The position numbers were made by a program, and so were the translations under genes. The notes under the pieces are model-generated. The model was not told the DNA's origin and searched no databases. It was given only the letters and a program-made list of their open reading frames with translations. Below, piece by piece: positions 6,815-13,159 of a stretch of DNA of 13,332 nt (position 1 is the first letter of the stretch; every line of letters begins with the position of its first letter). The DNA comes from CANQBR01 sp964641395 (GTDB lineage: Bacteria > Bacillota > Negativicutes > Acidaminococcales > Acidaminococcaceae). The stretch lies in assembly GCA_964641395.1 (NCBI GenBank), contig CAZXKQ010000037.1, positions 1 through 13,332 on the forward strand. The letters run 5' to 3'.

Positions 6815-8230
6815 ATGTACGACCCTAAATCACTGAAGGCGGAAGAGTTTATCGATCACCAGGAGATTTTGGCCACCCTGGCCTATGCGGACGCCCACAA
6901 GGACGACCTGGCCCTGCTGGAGGCCATCCTGGCCAAGGCGGAGGAGAGGAAGGGGCTGAGCCACCGGGAGGCCTCGGTGCTGCTGGCCTGTGAGGACAGG
7001 GGGATAGAGGAGCGGCTCTACGCCCTGGCGGAGCAGATCAAGAAGGACTTTTACGGCAACCGGATCGTCCTCTTCGCCCCCCTCTACCTGTCCAACTACT
7101 GTATCAACCACTGCACCTACTGCCCCTACCACGCCAGCAACAAGCACATCCCCCGCAAGAAGCTGACCCAGGAGGAGGTGCGGGCGGAGGTGGTGGCCCT
7201 GCAGGACATGGGCCACAAGCGGCTGGCCATAGAGGCAGGGGAGGATCCGGTCAACAATCCCATCGAGTACATCCTGGAGTGCATTGACACCATCTACGGC
7301 ATCAAGCACAAGAACGGAGCCATCCGCAGGGTGAACGTGAACATCGCCGCCACCACGGTGGAGAACTACCGCCGGCTGAAGGAGGCAGGCATAGGCACCT
7401 ACATCCTCTTCCAGGAGACCTACCACAAGGAGAGCTACGAGAGGCTCCACCCCAGGGGACCGAAGCACAACTACGCCTACCACACCGAGGCCATGGACAG
7501 GGCCATGGAGGGAGGCATAGACGACGTAGGCCTGGGGGTGCTCTTCGGCCTGGAGCTGTACCGCTATGAGTTCGCCGGCCTGCTGATGCACGCGGAGCAC
7601 CTGGAGGCGGTCCACGGGGTGGGCCCCCACACCATCAGCGTGCCCCGGATCAAGCGGGCGGACGACATCGACCCCGCCGCCTTCGACAACAGCATCAATG
7701 ATGAGATCTTCGCCAAGCTCATCGCCCTCATCCGCATCTCCGTGCCCTACACCGGCATGATCATCTCCACCCGGGAGAGCGAGCAGGTGCGGGAACGGGC
7801 CCTCCACCTAGGCATCTCCCAGATCAGCGGGGCCTCCCGCACCTCCGTAGGAGGCTACGGGGAGGAGGAGCGGCCTACGGACACGGAGCAGTTCGACGTG
7901 TCGGACCAGCGGACCCTGGACGAGGTGATCAAGTGGCTGATGGATCTGGGCTTTCTGCCTAGCTTCTGCACCGCCTGCTACCGGGCCGGCCGCACCGGCG
8001 ACCGCTTCATGGAGCTGTGCAAGGCCAAGCAGATCCAGAACTGCTGCCACCCCAACGCCCTCATGACCCTGAAGGAGTACCTGGTGGACTACGCCAGCCC
8101 CGCCACCCGCCAGGTGGGGGAGGAGCTGATCGCCAAGGAGCTGCTGAACATCCCCAAGGAGGGGGTGCGGCAGCTGTGCGCCGCCCGGCTGGCCAAGATC
8201 GAAGAGGGGGAGCGGGACTTCCGCTTCTGA
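6815..8230 (+). CDS. hydG: [FeFe] hydrogenase H-cluster radical SAM maturase HydG
   Basis: HydG cleaves tyrosine with S-adenosylmethionine to make the CO and cyanide ligands of the hydrogenase H-cluster. The 471-residue product has normal length. The radical-SAM cluster motif CX3CX2C is at Cys96, Cys100 and Cys103 (NYCINHCTYCPY). The family-specific C-terminal cluster motif CX2CX22C is at Cys385, Cys388 and Cys411 (CTACYR to NCCHPN). This separates it from ThiH, BioB and HydE. Other characteristic stretches are IEAGEDPVNNP, FQETYHKESYERLHP and ISGASRTSVGGYGE. The ATG at 6815 has GGAAGGAG upstream. A terminator follows within 60 bp. The partner maturases HydE and HydF and the hydrogenase itself are not in the window. 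Confidence 0.96.
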   Translation: MYDPKSLKAEEFIDHQEILATLAYADAHKDDLALLEAILAKAEERKGLSHREASVLLACEDRGIEERLYALAEQIKKDFYGNRIVLFAPLYLSNYCINHCTYCPYHASNKHIPRKKLTQEEVRAEVVALQDMGHKRLAIEAGEDPVNNPIEYILECIDTIYGIKHKNGAIRRVNVNIAATTVENYRRLKEAGIGTYILFQETYHKESYERLHPRGPKHNYAYHTEAMDRAMEGGIDDVGLGVLFGLELYRYEFAGLLMHAEHLEAVHGVGPHTISVPRIKRADDIDPAAFDNSINDEIFAKLIALIRISVPYTGMIISTRESEQVRERALHLGISQISGASRTSVGGYGEEERPTDTEQFDVSDQRTLDEVIKWLMDLGFLPSFCTACYRAGRTGDRFMELCKAKQIQNCCHPNALMTLKEYLVDYASPATRQVGEELIAKELLNIPKEGVRQLCAARLAKIEEGERDFRF

Positions 8231-8261
8231 GGCGAGGTTAATAACGGCAGACATGAGCCTA

Positions 8262-8287
8262 GGGGACGGCGGCGGCCGTCCCCTTTT
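8262..8287 (+). terminator. Rho-independent terminator after hydG
   Basis: Perfect 9-bp stem GGGGACGGC (8262-8270) with GCCGTCCCC (8275-8283), loop GGCG, then four T (8284-8287). The short T-run may make it leaky. It separates the glycolysis/hydrogenase block from the porin transcription unit. Confidence 0.8.
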
Positions 8288-8314
8288 GGCTGCCTGGACG
8301 GTGGAAAAAGCCTC

Positions 8315-8343
8315 TTGACAGGGGGGCGGGGCCGTGGTACAAT
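8315..8343 (+). promoter_or_regulatory. Upstream promoter (P1) of the SLH porin
   Basis: Consensus -35 TTGACA (8315-8320), 17-nt spacer, -10 TACAAT (8338-8343) preceded by TGG. Predicted start is near 8350, which would give a leader of about 228 nt before the porin ATG. Confidence 0.8.
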
Positions 8344-8368
8344 GGGCCTAGTTAGATTGCTATAGCTT

Positions 8369-8463
8369 ATTGCTGAATAAAGTTAGCTACAGTTAACAGG
8401 AAGTTCTAGCCTGTCACCTTGGGCATTTGCCCTGCTTATTGTAGTATTGACTTTATTAGTAAT
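8369..8463 (+). promoter_or_regulatory. Long base-paired leader element of the porin P1 transcript
   Basis: The P1 transcript can close a long-range stem: 8369-8383 with 8450-8463, 14 bp including one G-U pair and one bulged G, with the core AATAAAGT/ACTTTATT perfect. Inside, CTACA (8387-8391) pairs with TGTAG (8440-8444). Within that are two hairpins: ACAGG (8396-8400) with CCTGT (8410-8414), and GGGC (8421-8424) with GCCC (8429-8432). The right arm contains the -35 of the second promoter. No T-run follows, so it is more likely a leader than a free RNA. It matches no riboswitch I recognise. Confidence 0.5.
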
Positions 8464-8475
8464 GTTTGCTAAAAT
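8447..8475 (+). promoter_or_regulatory. Downstream promoter (P2) of the SLH porin
   Basis: -35 TTGACT (8447-8452), 17-nt spacer, -10 TAAAAT (8470-8475) preceded by TGC. Predicted start is near 8482, giving a leader of about 95 nt. It lies inside the P1 leader. Confidence 0.75.
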
Positions 8476-8490
8476 AAAAAAAGGCGCCCC

Positions 8491-8542
8491 CCTCTCAGCA
8501 GGGCTTCAGAGGAAACTCGGCCACTCTCACAGCCTGTGGGAG
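8491..8542 (+). promoter_or_regulatory. Two leader hairpins before the porin RBS
   Basis: Hairpin 1 pairs CCTCT (8491-8495) with AGAGG (8508-8512). Hairpin 2 pairs CTCTCAC (8524-8530) with GTGGGAG (8536-8542), 7 bp with one G-U, loop AGCCT. Both would be in the mRNA from either promoter, near its 5' end for P2, as in stable mRNAs of abundant envelope proteins. CAGCAGGGC occurs twice nearby, at 8496 and 8544. Confidence 0.45.
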
Positions 8543-8577
8543 GCAGCAGGGCAGCCAGTAGTAAGGAGTGATGCAAC

Positions 8578-9771
8578 ATGAGAAAAACCCTTGTAGCCGC
8601 CCTAGCCCTAGCCTTGGGCGTCAGCGCCTCCGCCTTGGCGGCCAACCCCTTCAGCGACGTGCCCAGCGGCCACTGGGCCTATGACGCAGTAGCCAAGCTG
8701 GCGGCAGCCGGCGTAGTAGAGGGCTACGGCGACGGCAGCTTCGGCGGCGACAAGCTGATGACCCGCTACGAGATGGCCCAGATCGTGGCCAAGGCCATGG
8801 CCAAGGGGGCCAACGTGGACAAGCTGGCGGCAGAGTTTGCCGACGAGCTGGACGCCCTAGGGGTGAGGGTCAGCAACCTGGAGAAGAACAGCGACAACGT
8901 GAAGATCACCGGGGAGATCCGGGCCCACTACGCCAGCGCCCACCACGGCTTCTACGGGGACGATGAAACCAAGGGCTTTGAGGCCCAGCTCCGCTCCCGT
9001 ATCTGGTTCAACGGCCAGGTGAACGACACCTGGACCTACACCGGCATGGTGGAGAACATCCAGGATCTGGCCAACAACACCGGCGATGAGGAGACCAAGT
9101 TCAGAGAGGCCTACCTGAGCGGCAGGCTGGGGGGCGTAGAGGTCCAGGCCGGCCGTTGGAACGAGGTTATCGGCACCGGCAACATCTACGATGACTGGCA
9201 GGACGCCCTCAAGCTCAGCTACGGCTCTAAGCTGAAGCTCAGCGGCATGGTGGCCAAGGGAGAGGATGATGGTCCGGAGCGGTTCTACCAGGTGGGCCTG
9301 AGCAGCGAGCTGGGGCCGGTGAACCTGTCCTTCAGCTACTACAAGGTAGACTACAAGGAGGAGCCTAACAAGAACCTCTACAACGTGACGGGGGAATGGG
9401 AGATCATCCCGGACCTGAACCTGAGCTACGACTACATGTGGTCCAACCGGAAGGACGACCCGGACGTATCCAAGGACGGCTGGGTGGCCAGGCTGGGCTA
9501 CAAGGGTGCTGACGGGGAGGAGCCAGGCAGCTGGGGCGTCCATGTCCAGTACTTCGACCAGCCTAGCAACGTCTACATCGCCCCCACCACCGACGCCTGG
9601 ATCGGCGACATCGATGGTAAGGAAGGCCATGGTTACGAGGGCTGGAACATAGGGGCCGAGCTGGCAGTGGCCAAGAACATCACCGCCATCGTCAACTACT
9701 ACGACACTGACGCCAAGGTAGGGGACGAGGACAACCGGGTGCTCTTCTCGGAGCTCTACTTCAACTTCTAA
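8578..9771 (+). CDS. SLH-domain outer-membrane porin (OmpM type)
   Basis: An outer-membrane beta-barrel that also binds the peptidoglycan layer, as OmpM proteins do in Negativicutes. Residues 1-21 are a signal peptide (MRKTLVAALALALGVS, cleavage after SALA). Residues 23-75 are one SLH domain (NPFSDVPSGHWAYDAVAKL, TRYEMAQIV). Residues 80-103 form a short coiled coil (LDALGVRVSNLEKN). From about 107 the sequence alternates in the beta-barrel manner (VKITGEIRAHY, LSYDYMWSNR) and ends LFSELYFNF, with the terminal Phe that outer-membrane assembly recognises. Length 397 fits the family. The start is ATG 8578, nine bases after AAGGAG; the ATG at 8571 is out of frame and too close to the RBS. Two tandem promoters and a long leader precede it, and a strong terminator follows, as expected for a very abundant protein. 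Confidence 0.93.
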   Translation: MRKTLVAALALALGVSASALAANPFSDVPSGHWAYDAVAKLAAAGVVEGYGDGSFGGDKLMTRYEMAQIVAKAMAKGANVDKLAAEFADELDALGVRVSNLEKNSDNVKITGEIRAHYASAHHGFYGDDETKGFEAQLRSRIWFNGQVNDTWTYTGMVENIQDLANNTGDEETKFREAYLSGRLGGVEVQAGRWNEVIGTGNIYDDWQDALKLSYGSKLKLSGMVAKGEDDGPERFYQVGLSSELGPVNLSFSYYKVDYKEEPNKNLYNVTGEWEIIPDLNLSYDYMWSNRKDDPDVSKDGWVARLGYKGADGEEPGSWGVHVQYFDQPSNVYIAPTTDAWIGDIDGKEGHGYEGWNIGAELAVAKNITAIVNYYDTDAKVGDEDNRVLFSELYFNF

Positions 9772-9790
9772 ACCCTATTTACACAGCGGC

Positions 9791-9825
9791 AGCCTCGGCT
9801 CCTCTCCAGGGGCTGAGGCTTTTTT
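9791..9825 (+). terminator. Rho-independent terminator after the porin
   Basis: A 12-bp stem, AGCCTCGGCTCC (9791-9802) with GGGGCTGAGGCT (9809-9820), including two G-U pairs, then T through 9825. The next gene's RBS (AAGGAGG, from 9826) begins at the very next base. Confidence 0.85.
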
Positions 9826-9840
9826 AAGGAGGTAGGGAGG

Positions 9841-10383
9841 ATGCGGCTTTTACGCAGGCTTTTACTAGCGGCCGGCTGCTGCCTGCTCTTGGCGGCGGCA
9901 GGGCCCTGCGAAGGGGCGGTAGTGGTGCTGCTGCCCCTGGTGAACCACACGGAGGCCCAGGAGGCGGGCCCGGTCTACTGGCAGCAGGCGGTGGCCAAGG
10001 TGAAGGAGCTGGGCTGGGAGCTGGCGCCGGAGGGGCCGGCCCAGGAGGCGGCCATCGACGCCATGGCCCGGCAGGGGGGCCTCTTAAGCGGCCCTGAGCT
10101 GGGGGAGCTGGCAGCAGCCAGCAAGGCGGACCTGGTGCTGGCCATGGAGCTGGACCGTTGGCAGGACAAGATCAAGAAGGGCTCCCAGGTGCGCTACAAG
10201 CTGCTGGACATCCGGGGCAAGACGGCGGTCTACCGCCAGGGGAAGGCCTCCCTCCACGGCTTCGGCAGCAACAAGCAGATCGAGGCGGCCTTCACCAGCC
10301 GCTGGGACGTGAAGCTGGAAGAGTGGGGCCGGCTGGTGAGCAGGGAGGTAGAGCGGGCTCTTGCAGGCAAGGCTAAAGACTGA
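9841..10383 (+). CDS. Small exported protein of unknown function
   Basis: A 180-residue protein with a signal peptide (MRLLRRLLLAAGCCLLLAAA, probable cleavage near GPCEGA). The Cys13-Cys14 pair sits inside the hydrophobic run and is a poor lipobox, so an exported soluble or anchored protein is likelier than a lipoprotein. The mature part begins with a hydrophobic strand (VVVLLPLVNHTE), then helices and strands (YWQQAVAKVKELGWEL, ELGELAAASKADLVLAMELD), and ends in a basic helix. The start strand and the KADLVLAMEL segment resemble the fold of CsgG/TolB-N-like periplasmic proteins, but this is a weak resemblance by eye and I assign no family. The RBS AAGGAGGT has good spacing to ATG 9841. No separate promoter is evident; expression may depend on read-through of the porin terminator. 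Confidence 0.82.
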   Translation: MRLLRRLLLAAGCCLLLAAAGPCEGAVVVLLPLVNHTEAQEAGPVYWQQAVAKVKELGWELAPEGPAQEAAIDAMARQGGLLSGPELGELAAASKADLVLAMELDRWQDKIKKGSQVRYKLLDIRGKTAVYRQGKASLHGFGSNKQIEAAFTSRWDVKLEEWGRLVSREVERALAGKAKD

Positions 10384-10398
10384 GATCTAAGAACCATT

Positions 10399-10430
10399 TT
10401 GCCCTAGGCGGCATTGCGCCCCTAGGGCAA
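10399..10430. repeat. Perfect 10-bp inverted repeat around the -35 of the AICAR transformylase promoter
   Basis: Arms TTGCCCTAGG (10399-10408) and CCTAGGGCAA (10421-10430), 12-bp centre. The centre holds the -35 (TTGCGC). As DNA this is a plausible operator; as RNA it is a stable hairpin just after the preceding gene, but it has no T-run on either strand. It does not resemble the Bacillus PurBox. Confidence 0.6.
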
Positions 10431-10442
10431 GTATGGTACAAT
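10414..10442 (+). promoter_or_regulatory. Probable promoter of the AICAR transformylase gene
   Basis: -35 TTGCGC (10414-10419), 17-nt spacer, -10 TACAAT (10437-10442) preceded by TGG. The -10 region TGGTACAATGGG is identical to that of the porin P1 promoter. Predicted start is near 10449. An in-frame ATG at 10441 lies in the -10 and cannot be the translation start. Confidence 0.7.
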
Positions 10443-10503
10443 GGGGGCAGCAGGAAGGCTGCCGGCCCCACCGTGGGCCAGGCTCCTGGAAGAGGAGGAA
10501 GAT

Positions 10504-11676
10504 ATGCAAGAACTGGCTTTAAAATACGGCTGTAATCCCAACCAGGCCCGGGCCCGCATCTACATGGAGGCAGGGGAGCTGCCTCTGACGGTGCTGAACG
10601 GCCGGCCGGGCTACATCAATTTTCTCGACGCCTTCAACAGCTACCAGCTGGTGCAGGAGTTGAAGGAGGCCACCGGCCTGCCGGCTGCCGCCTCCTTCAA
10701 GCACGTCAGCCCTGCGGGGGCGGCGGTGGGCCTGCCCCTCAGCCCGGTGCTGCGGCAGATCTACTTCGTAGACGACTTGGAGCTGAGCCCCCTGGCCGCC
10801 GCCTACGCCCGGGCCCGGGGAGCGGACCGGATGAGCTCCTACGGGGACTTCGTGGCCCTCAGCGACACCTGCGACGTGGAGACGGCCCGGCTGCTGGCCC
10901 GGGAGGTGTCCGACGGGATCATCGCCCCCGGCTACACCCCGGAGGCCCTGGCGGTGCTGAAGGGGAAGCGGAAGGGGAGCTACAACGTGATCCAGATGGA
11001 TCCCTCCTACCGGCCCCAGCCCCTGGAGACCAAGCAGGTGTACGGCATCAGCTTTGAGCAGGAGCGGAACCAGGCCAAGATAGGCCCCGCCCTGCTGGCC
11101 CAGCGGCCTACCAAGGTGAAGGAGCTGCCTCCGGAGGCGGAGCGGGATCTGGTCATCTCCCTCATCATCCTCAAGTACACCCAGTCTAACTCTGTCTGCT
11201 ACGTGAAGGACGGCCAGGCCATCGGCATCGGCGCCGGCCAGCAGAGCCGGGTCCACTGCACCCGCCTGGCTGGGAACAAGGCGGACAACTGGTACCTGCG
11301 GCAGCACCCCCAGGTGCTGGCCCTGCCCTTCAAGCCGGACATCCGCCGCCCGGACCGGGACAACACCATCGACGTCTACATCTCCGACGACTACGAGGAC
11401 GTGCTGGCTGACGGCGCCTGGCAGCTCTTCTTTACGGAGCGGCCGGCCCCCCTCAGCAAGGCGGCCAAGCAGCAGTGGCTGGCCACCCTCAGCGGGGTGT
11501 CCCTGGGCAGCGACGCCTTCTTCCCCTTCGGGGACAACATCGAGCGGGCTAGGCGCAGCGGCGTCTGCTACGTGGCCCAGGCAGGGGGCTCCATCCGGGA
11601 CGACAACGTCATCGCCACCTGCGACAAGTACGGCATGGTGATGGCCATGACCGGCCTCAGGCTCTTCCACCACTGA
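10504..11676 (+). CDS. Stand-alone AICAR formyltransferase (PurH transformylase domain only)
   Basis: Transfers a formyl group from 10-formyl-tetrahydrofolate to AICAR, the penultimate step of purine synthesis, giving FAICAR. The 390-residue product corresponds to the transformylase half of PurH, in the shorter clostridial-type form. The catalytic Lys-His pair is Lys66-His67 in SFKHVSPAGAAVG. Other family stretches are KYGCNPNQ at the N-terminus, LKYTQSNSVCYVKDGQ, GIGAGQQSRVHCTRLAG and the C-terminal GGSIRDDNVIATCDKYGM. The IMP cyclohydrolase domain is absent, so that step must be encoded elsewhere. The start is ATG 10504, five bases after AGGAGG, preferred over the in-frame ATG at 10441 inside the promoter. 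No other purine gene is adjacent, and the gene appears monocistronic between its own promoter and terminator. Confidence 0.93.
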   Translation: MQELALKYGCNPNQARARIYMEAGELPLTVLNGRPGYINFLDAFNSYQLVQELKEATGLPAAASFKHVSPAGAAVGLPLSPVLRQIYFVDDLELSPLAAAYARARGADRMSSYGDFVALSDTCDVETARLLAREVSDGIIAPGYTPEALAVLKGKRKGSYNVIQMDPSYRPQPLETKQVYGISFEQERNQAKIGPALLAQRPTKVKELPPEAERDLVISLIILKYTQSNSVCYVKDGQAIGIGAGQQSRVHCTRLAGNKADNWYLRQHPQVLALPFKPDIRRPDRDNTIDVYISDDYEDVLADGAWQLFFTERPAPLSKAAKQQWLATLSGVSLGSDAFFPFGDNIERARRSGVCYVAQAGGSIRDDNVIATCDKYGMVMAMTGLRLFHH

Positions 11677-11688
11677 GGCGGGCCCAGT

Positions 11689-11737
11689 AAAAAACAGCAG
11701 GAAGGAGGACGCGGAGAGCGGCTCCTTCCTGTTTTTT
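11689..11737. terminator. Bidirectional terminator between the transformylase and fic genes
   Basis: Perfect stem CAGGAAGGAG (11698-11707) with CTCCTTCCTG (11722-11731), followed by six T on plus (11732-11737). On the other side an A-run (11689-11694) serves as a T-run on the minus strand. It fits the convergent gene ends at 11676 and 11761. Confidence 0.88.
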
Positions 11738-11760
11738 GTTGCGCCATAAGAGGCAGCCCC

Positions 11761-12807
11761 CTAGCTGGGGCTGTAGCGGGAGGCCCGTCCGGCACCGCTG
11801 CGCTTGATAAGCCCCTTTTTCACCAGCTCCCCCAGCACGGCTTCCACGGTGGTGGGGCTCACAGCGGGGAGGAGTTGGCAGAGCTCCCCCTTGGAGAGGG
11901 GCACTAGGCTGCCCAGGACGGCGGCCTCTACCTGGGCCTTCTTGGTGAGCCGTCTGCCGTCCACGAGGTGGCAGCGCTGATCCAGTTCCCGGTAGCACAG
12001 GTGGAGGAGGAAGAGGAAGTTTTCCAGAAAGGGGAGGTAGCTGTTCCGCCCCTCTTCCCAGGCGGCGGAGGACTGGCGGAGGGCCTCGTAGTAGGAGGCC
12101 TTGTAGGTGTTGATCTGCCCCTCCAAGGACACGTACTTCCCAACATCATAACCGTTCTTGTACAGGAGCAGGAGGGTTAGGAGGCGGGACAGCCTGCCGT
12201 TGCCGTCCTGGAAGGGATGGATGCAGAGAAAGTCCAGGATGACGCAGGGGATGAGCAGCAGCTGGTTGATGCTCCCGTCAGCCCGGGCCGCCAGGTAGGC
12301 CAGTTCCAACTGCTCCATGGCCGCCTCCGTTTCAGCGGCAGGGGTGGGTCTGAAGCGTACCTGCCGCCTCCCGTCGGCGTCCACCTCCAGAATGAGGTTG
12401 TCCTCCCTCTTGTATTGGCCGCCGTAGGGGTGGTGGGTGAGGGAGAGGAGCACGCGGTGCAGCCCCAGGATGGTGCGCTGGTTGAAGTCTAGCTGGGGAT
12501 AGCCTAGGTGGATCTGGTTCAGGGCATCCCTGTAGCCGGCGATTTCTTCCTCCTGGTGGTCCAGGGGGGCGCTGTTCTGCCTGACGATGGCGGCGATGCG
12601 CTGGTCGCTGGTGACGATGCCCTCTAGGGCGTTGGAGCTCTTCACCGACTGGATCTTGGCAAGGGCTTCCAGCTCCGTAAAGACCTGGGGGTAGGCCTGT
12701 TTACGCACCCCGGCCAGGGCGTTGAGGGACGCGATGGCGGCGACCCGGTTCACCAGCCGGGCAGGCAGGAGGCCGTGGCGTAAAAAGGAGTAGTCAAAGT
12801 TTCTCAT
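11761..12807 (-). CDS. Fic-family protein, class II (N-terminal inhibitory helix) with C-terminal winged helix
   Basis: Fic enzymes usually transfer AMP from ATP to a hydroxyl side chain of a target protein. The 348-residue product has the complete active-site motif HPFQDGNGRLSR (residues 197-208). Its N-terminal part holds the inhibitory motif SSNALEG (Ser58, Glu62, Gly63), which blocks the ATP site in class II Fic proteins. Residues about 287-348 (LTKKAQVEAAVLGSL, SPTTVEAVLGELVKKGLIKR, then a basic tail) read as a winged helix-turn-helix, common in this architecture. The start is ATG at 12807, with GAGGAGGG five bases upstream. No separate antitoxin gene is adjacent, in line with self-inhibition. 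The target protein is unknown. Codon use is like its neighbours. It has its own promoter, overlapped by an operator-like repeat. Confidence 0.92.
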   Translation of the reverse strand: MRNFDYSFLRHGLLPARLVNRVAAIASLNALAGVRKQAYPQVFTELEALAKIQSVKSSNALEGIVTSDQRIAAIVRQNSAPLDHQEEEIAGYRDALNQIHLGYPQLDFNQRTILGLHRVLLSLTHHPYGGQYKREDNLILEVDADGRRQVRFRPTPAAETEAAMEQLELAYLAARADGSINQLLLIPCVILDFLCIHPFQDGNGRLSRLLTLLLLYKNGYDVGKYVSLEGQINTYKASYYEALRQSSAAWEEGRNSYLPFLENFLFLLHLCYRELDQRCHLVDGRRLTKKAQVEAAVLGSLVPLSKGELCQLLPAVSPTTVEAVLGELVKKGLIKRSGAGRASRYSPS

Positions 12808-12818
12808 AGTGCCCTCCT

Positions 12819-12910
12819 CTTTTCTGCATATATTATAGCTGTTTCTATGCAGAAAAGCAAGGCTAGGGCCCTAGTATCTGCATATAAGGTGGCGGTTTCT
12901 GTGCAGAAAG
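12819..12910. repeat. Two dyad repeats, 54 bp apart, over and upstream of the fic promoter
   Basis: Copy A is a perfect 12-bp inverted repeat, CTTTTCTGCATA (12819-12830) and TATGCAGAAAAG (12846-12857), 15-bp centre. Copy B (12877-12910) repeats the same layout exactly 54 bp further from the gene: TCTGCATATA and then GTTTCT, one changed base, TGCAGAAA. I count 27 of 33 identical positions; the changes are mostly in the centre, including loss of the -10. Between them is the palindrome CTAGGGCCCTAG (12863-12874). Conserved arms and divergent centre point to a protein-binding site rather than a coding or structural repeat. Confidence 0.7.
12832..12860 (-). promoter_or_regulatory. Promoter of the fic gene
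   Basis: On the minus strand: -35 TTGCTT (12860-12855), 17-nt spacer, and a perfect -10 TATAAT (12837-12832). Predicted start is near 12825, leaving a short leader that contains the RBS. It lies entirely inside the inverted repeat described in the next entry. Confidence 0.7.
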
Positions 12911-13130
12911 GAGGGGGGCCGGAGGGCCTGCCCTTCTCCCGCCGCGGGCGGCCGTGGGGACGGCTGCGGGGCCTCTTTTCTTCTATCACCGCCGTGGACA
13001 TGGCCCTCTTTTTACTGTAACTTTCCGCCAGGAAAAATGGGGGGGAGGGAATATTGTAAACTTTTTTATGGGAATTTTTTTCAAAATCCACGATATTTCA
13101 CAAAAAAATTGCAAATTCCGCAAAACTGTC
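12911..13130. other. Non-coding stretch between fic and the last gene
   Basis: I see no convincing gene here. The first part is very GC-rich with small palindromes (GCCGC-GG-GCGGC near 12951; TTTCC at 13022 with GGAAA at 13031). The second part turns A/T-rich with a perfect 9-bp inverted repeat, AATTTTTTT (13073-13081) and AAAAAAATT (13102-13110). It ends about 20 bp before the next promoter and could act as a bent or UP-like upstream region. A minus-strand frame from 13091 to 12804 starts at GTG without an RBS and is probably not a gene. Confidence 0.5.
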
Positions 13131-13159
13131 TTGCGATAGGGGGGTGTATGTGCTAAAAT
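13131..13159 (+). promoter_or_regulatory. Probable promoter of the last gene
   Basis: -35 TTGCGA (13131-13136), 17-nt spacer, -10 TAAAAT (13154-13159) preceded by TGC. Predicted start near 13166 gives a leader of about 90 nt, similar in length to the gap and porin P2 leaders. Confidence 0.7.

Noticed and set aside
8350..8463. 6S RNA or another free structured RNA from the P1 promoter
   Set aside because: The element is shorter than usual 6S RNA and no plus-strand terminator follows before the porin start, so a leader is more likely.
12819..12910. Two-unit CRISPR-like array
   Set aside because: Only two imperfect units, each with internal dyad symmetry, no cas genes, and a promoter inside one unit. 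It fits operators better.
12804..13091. Minus-strand 95-codon frame ending in an ATGA overlap with the fic start, with an apparent internal peptide repeat
   Set aside because: It starts at GTG without an RBS, and its repeat simply reflects the two DNA dyads. The fic promoter lies within it, so the overlap looks accidental.
13109..13122. Resemblance of this stretch to 334-346 (GCAA, a short T-rich link, CCGCAA)
   Set aside because: The match is short and imperfect, in A/T-rich sequence, and on its own could easily be chance.
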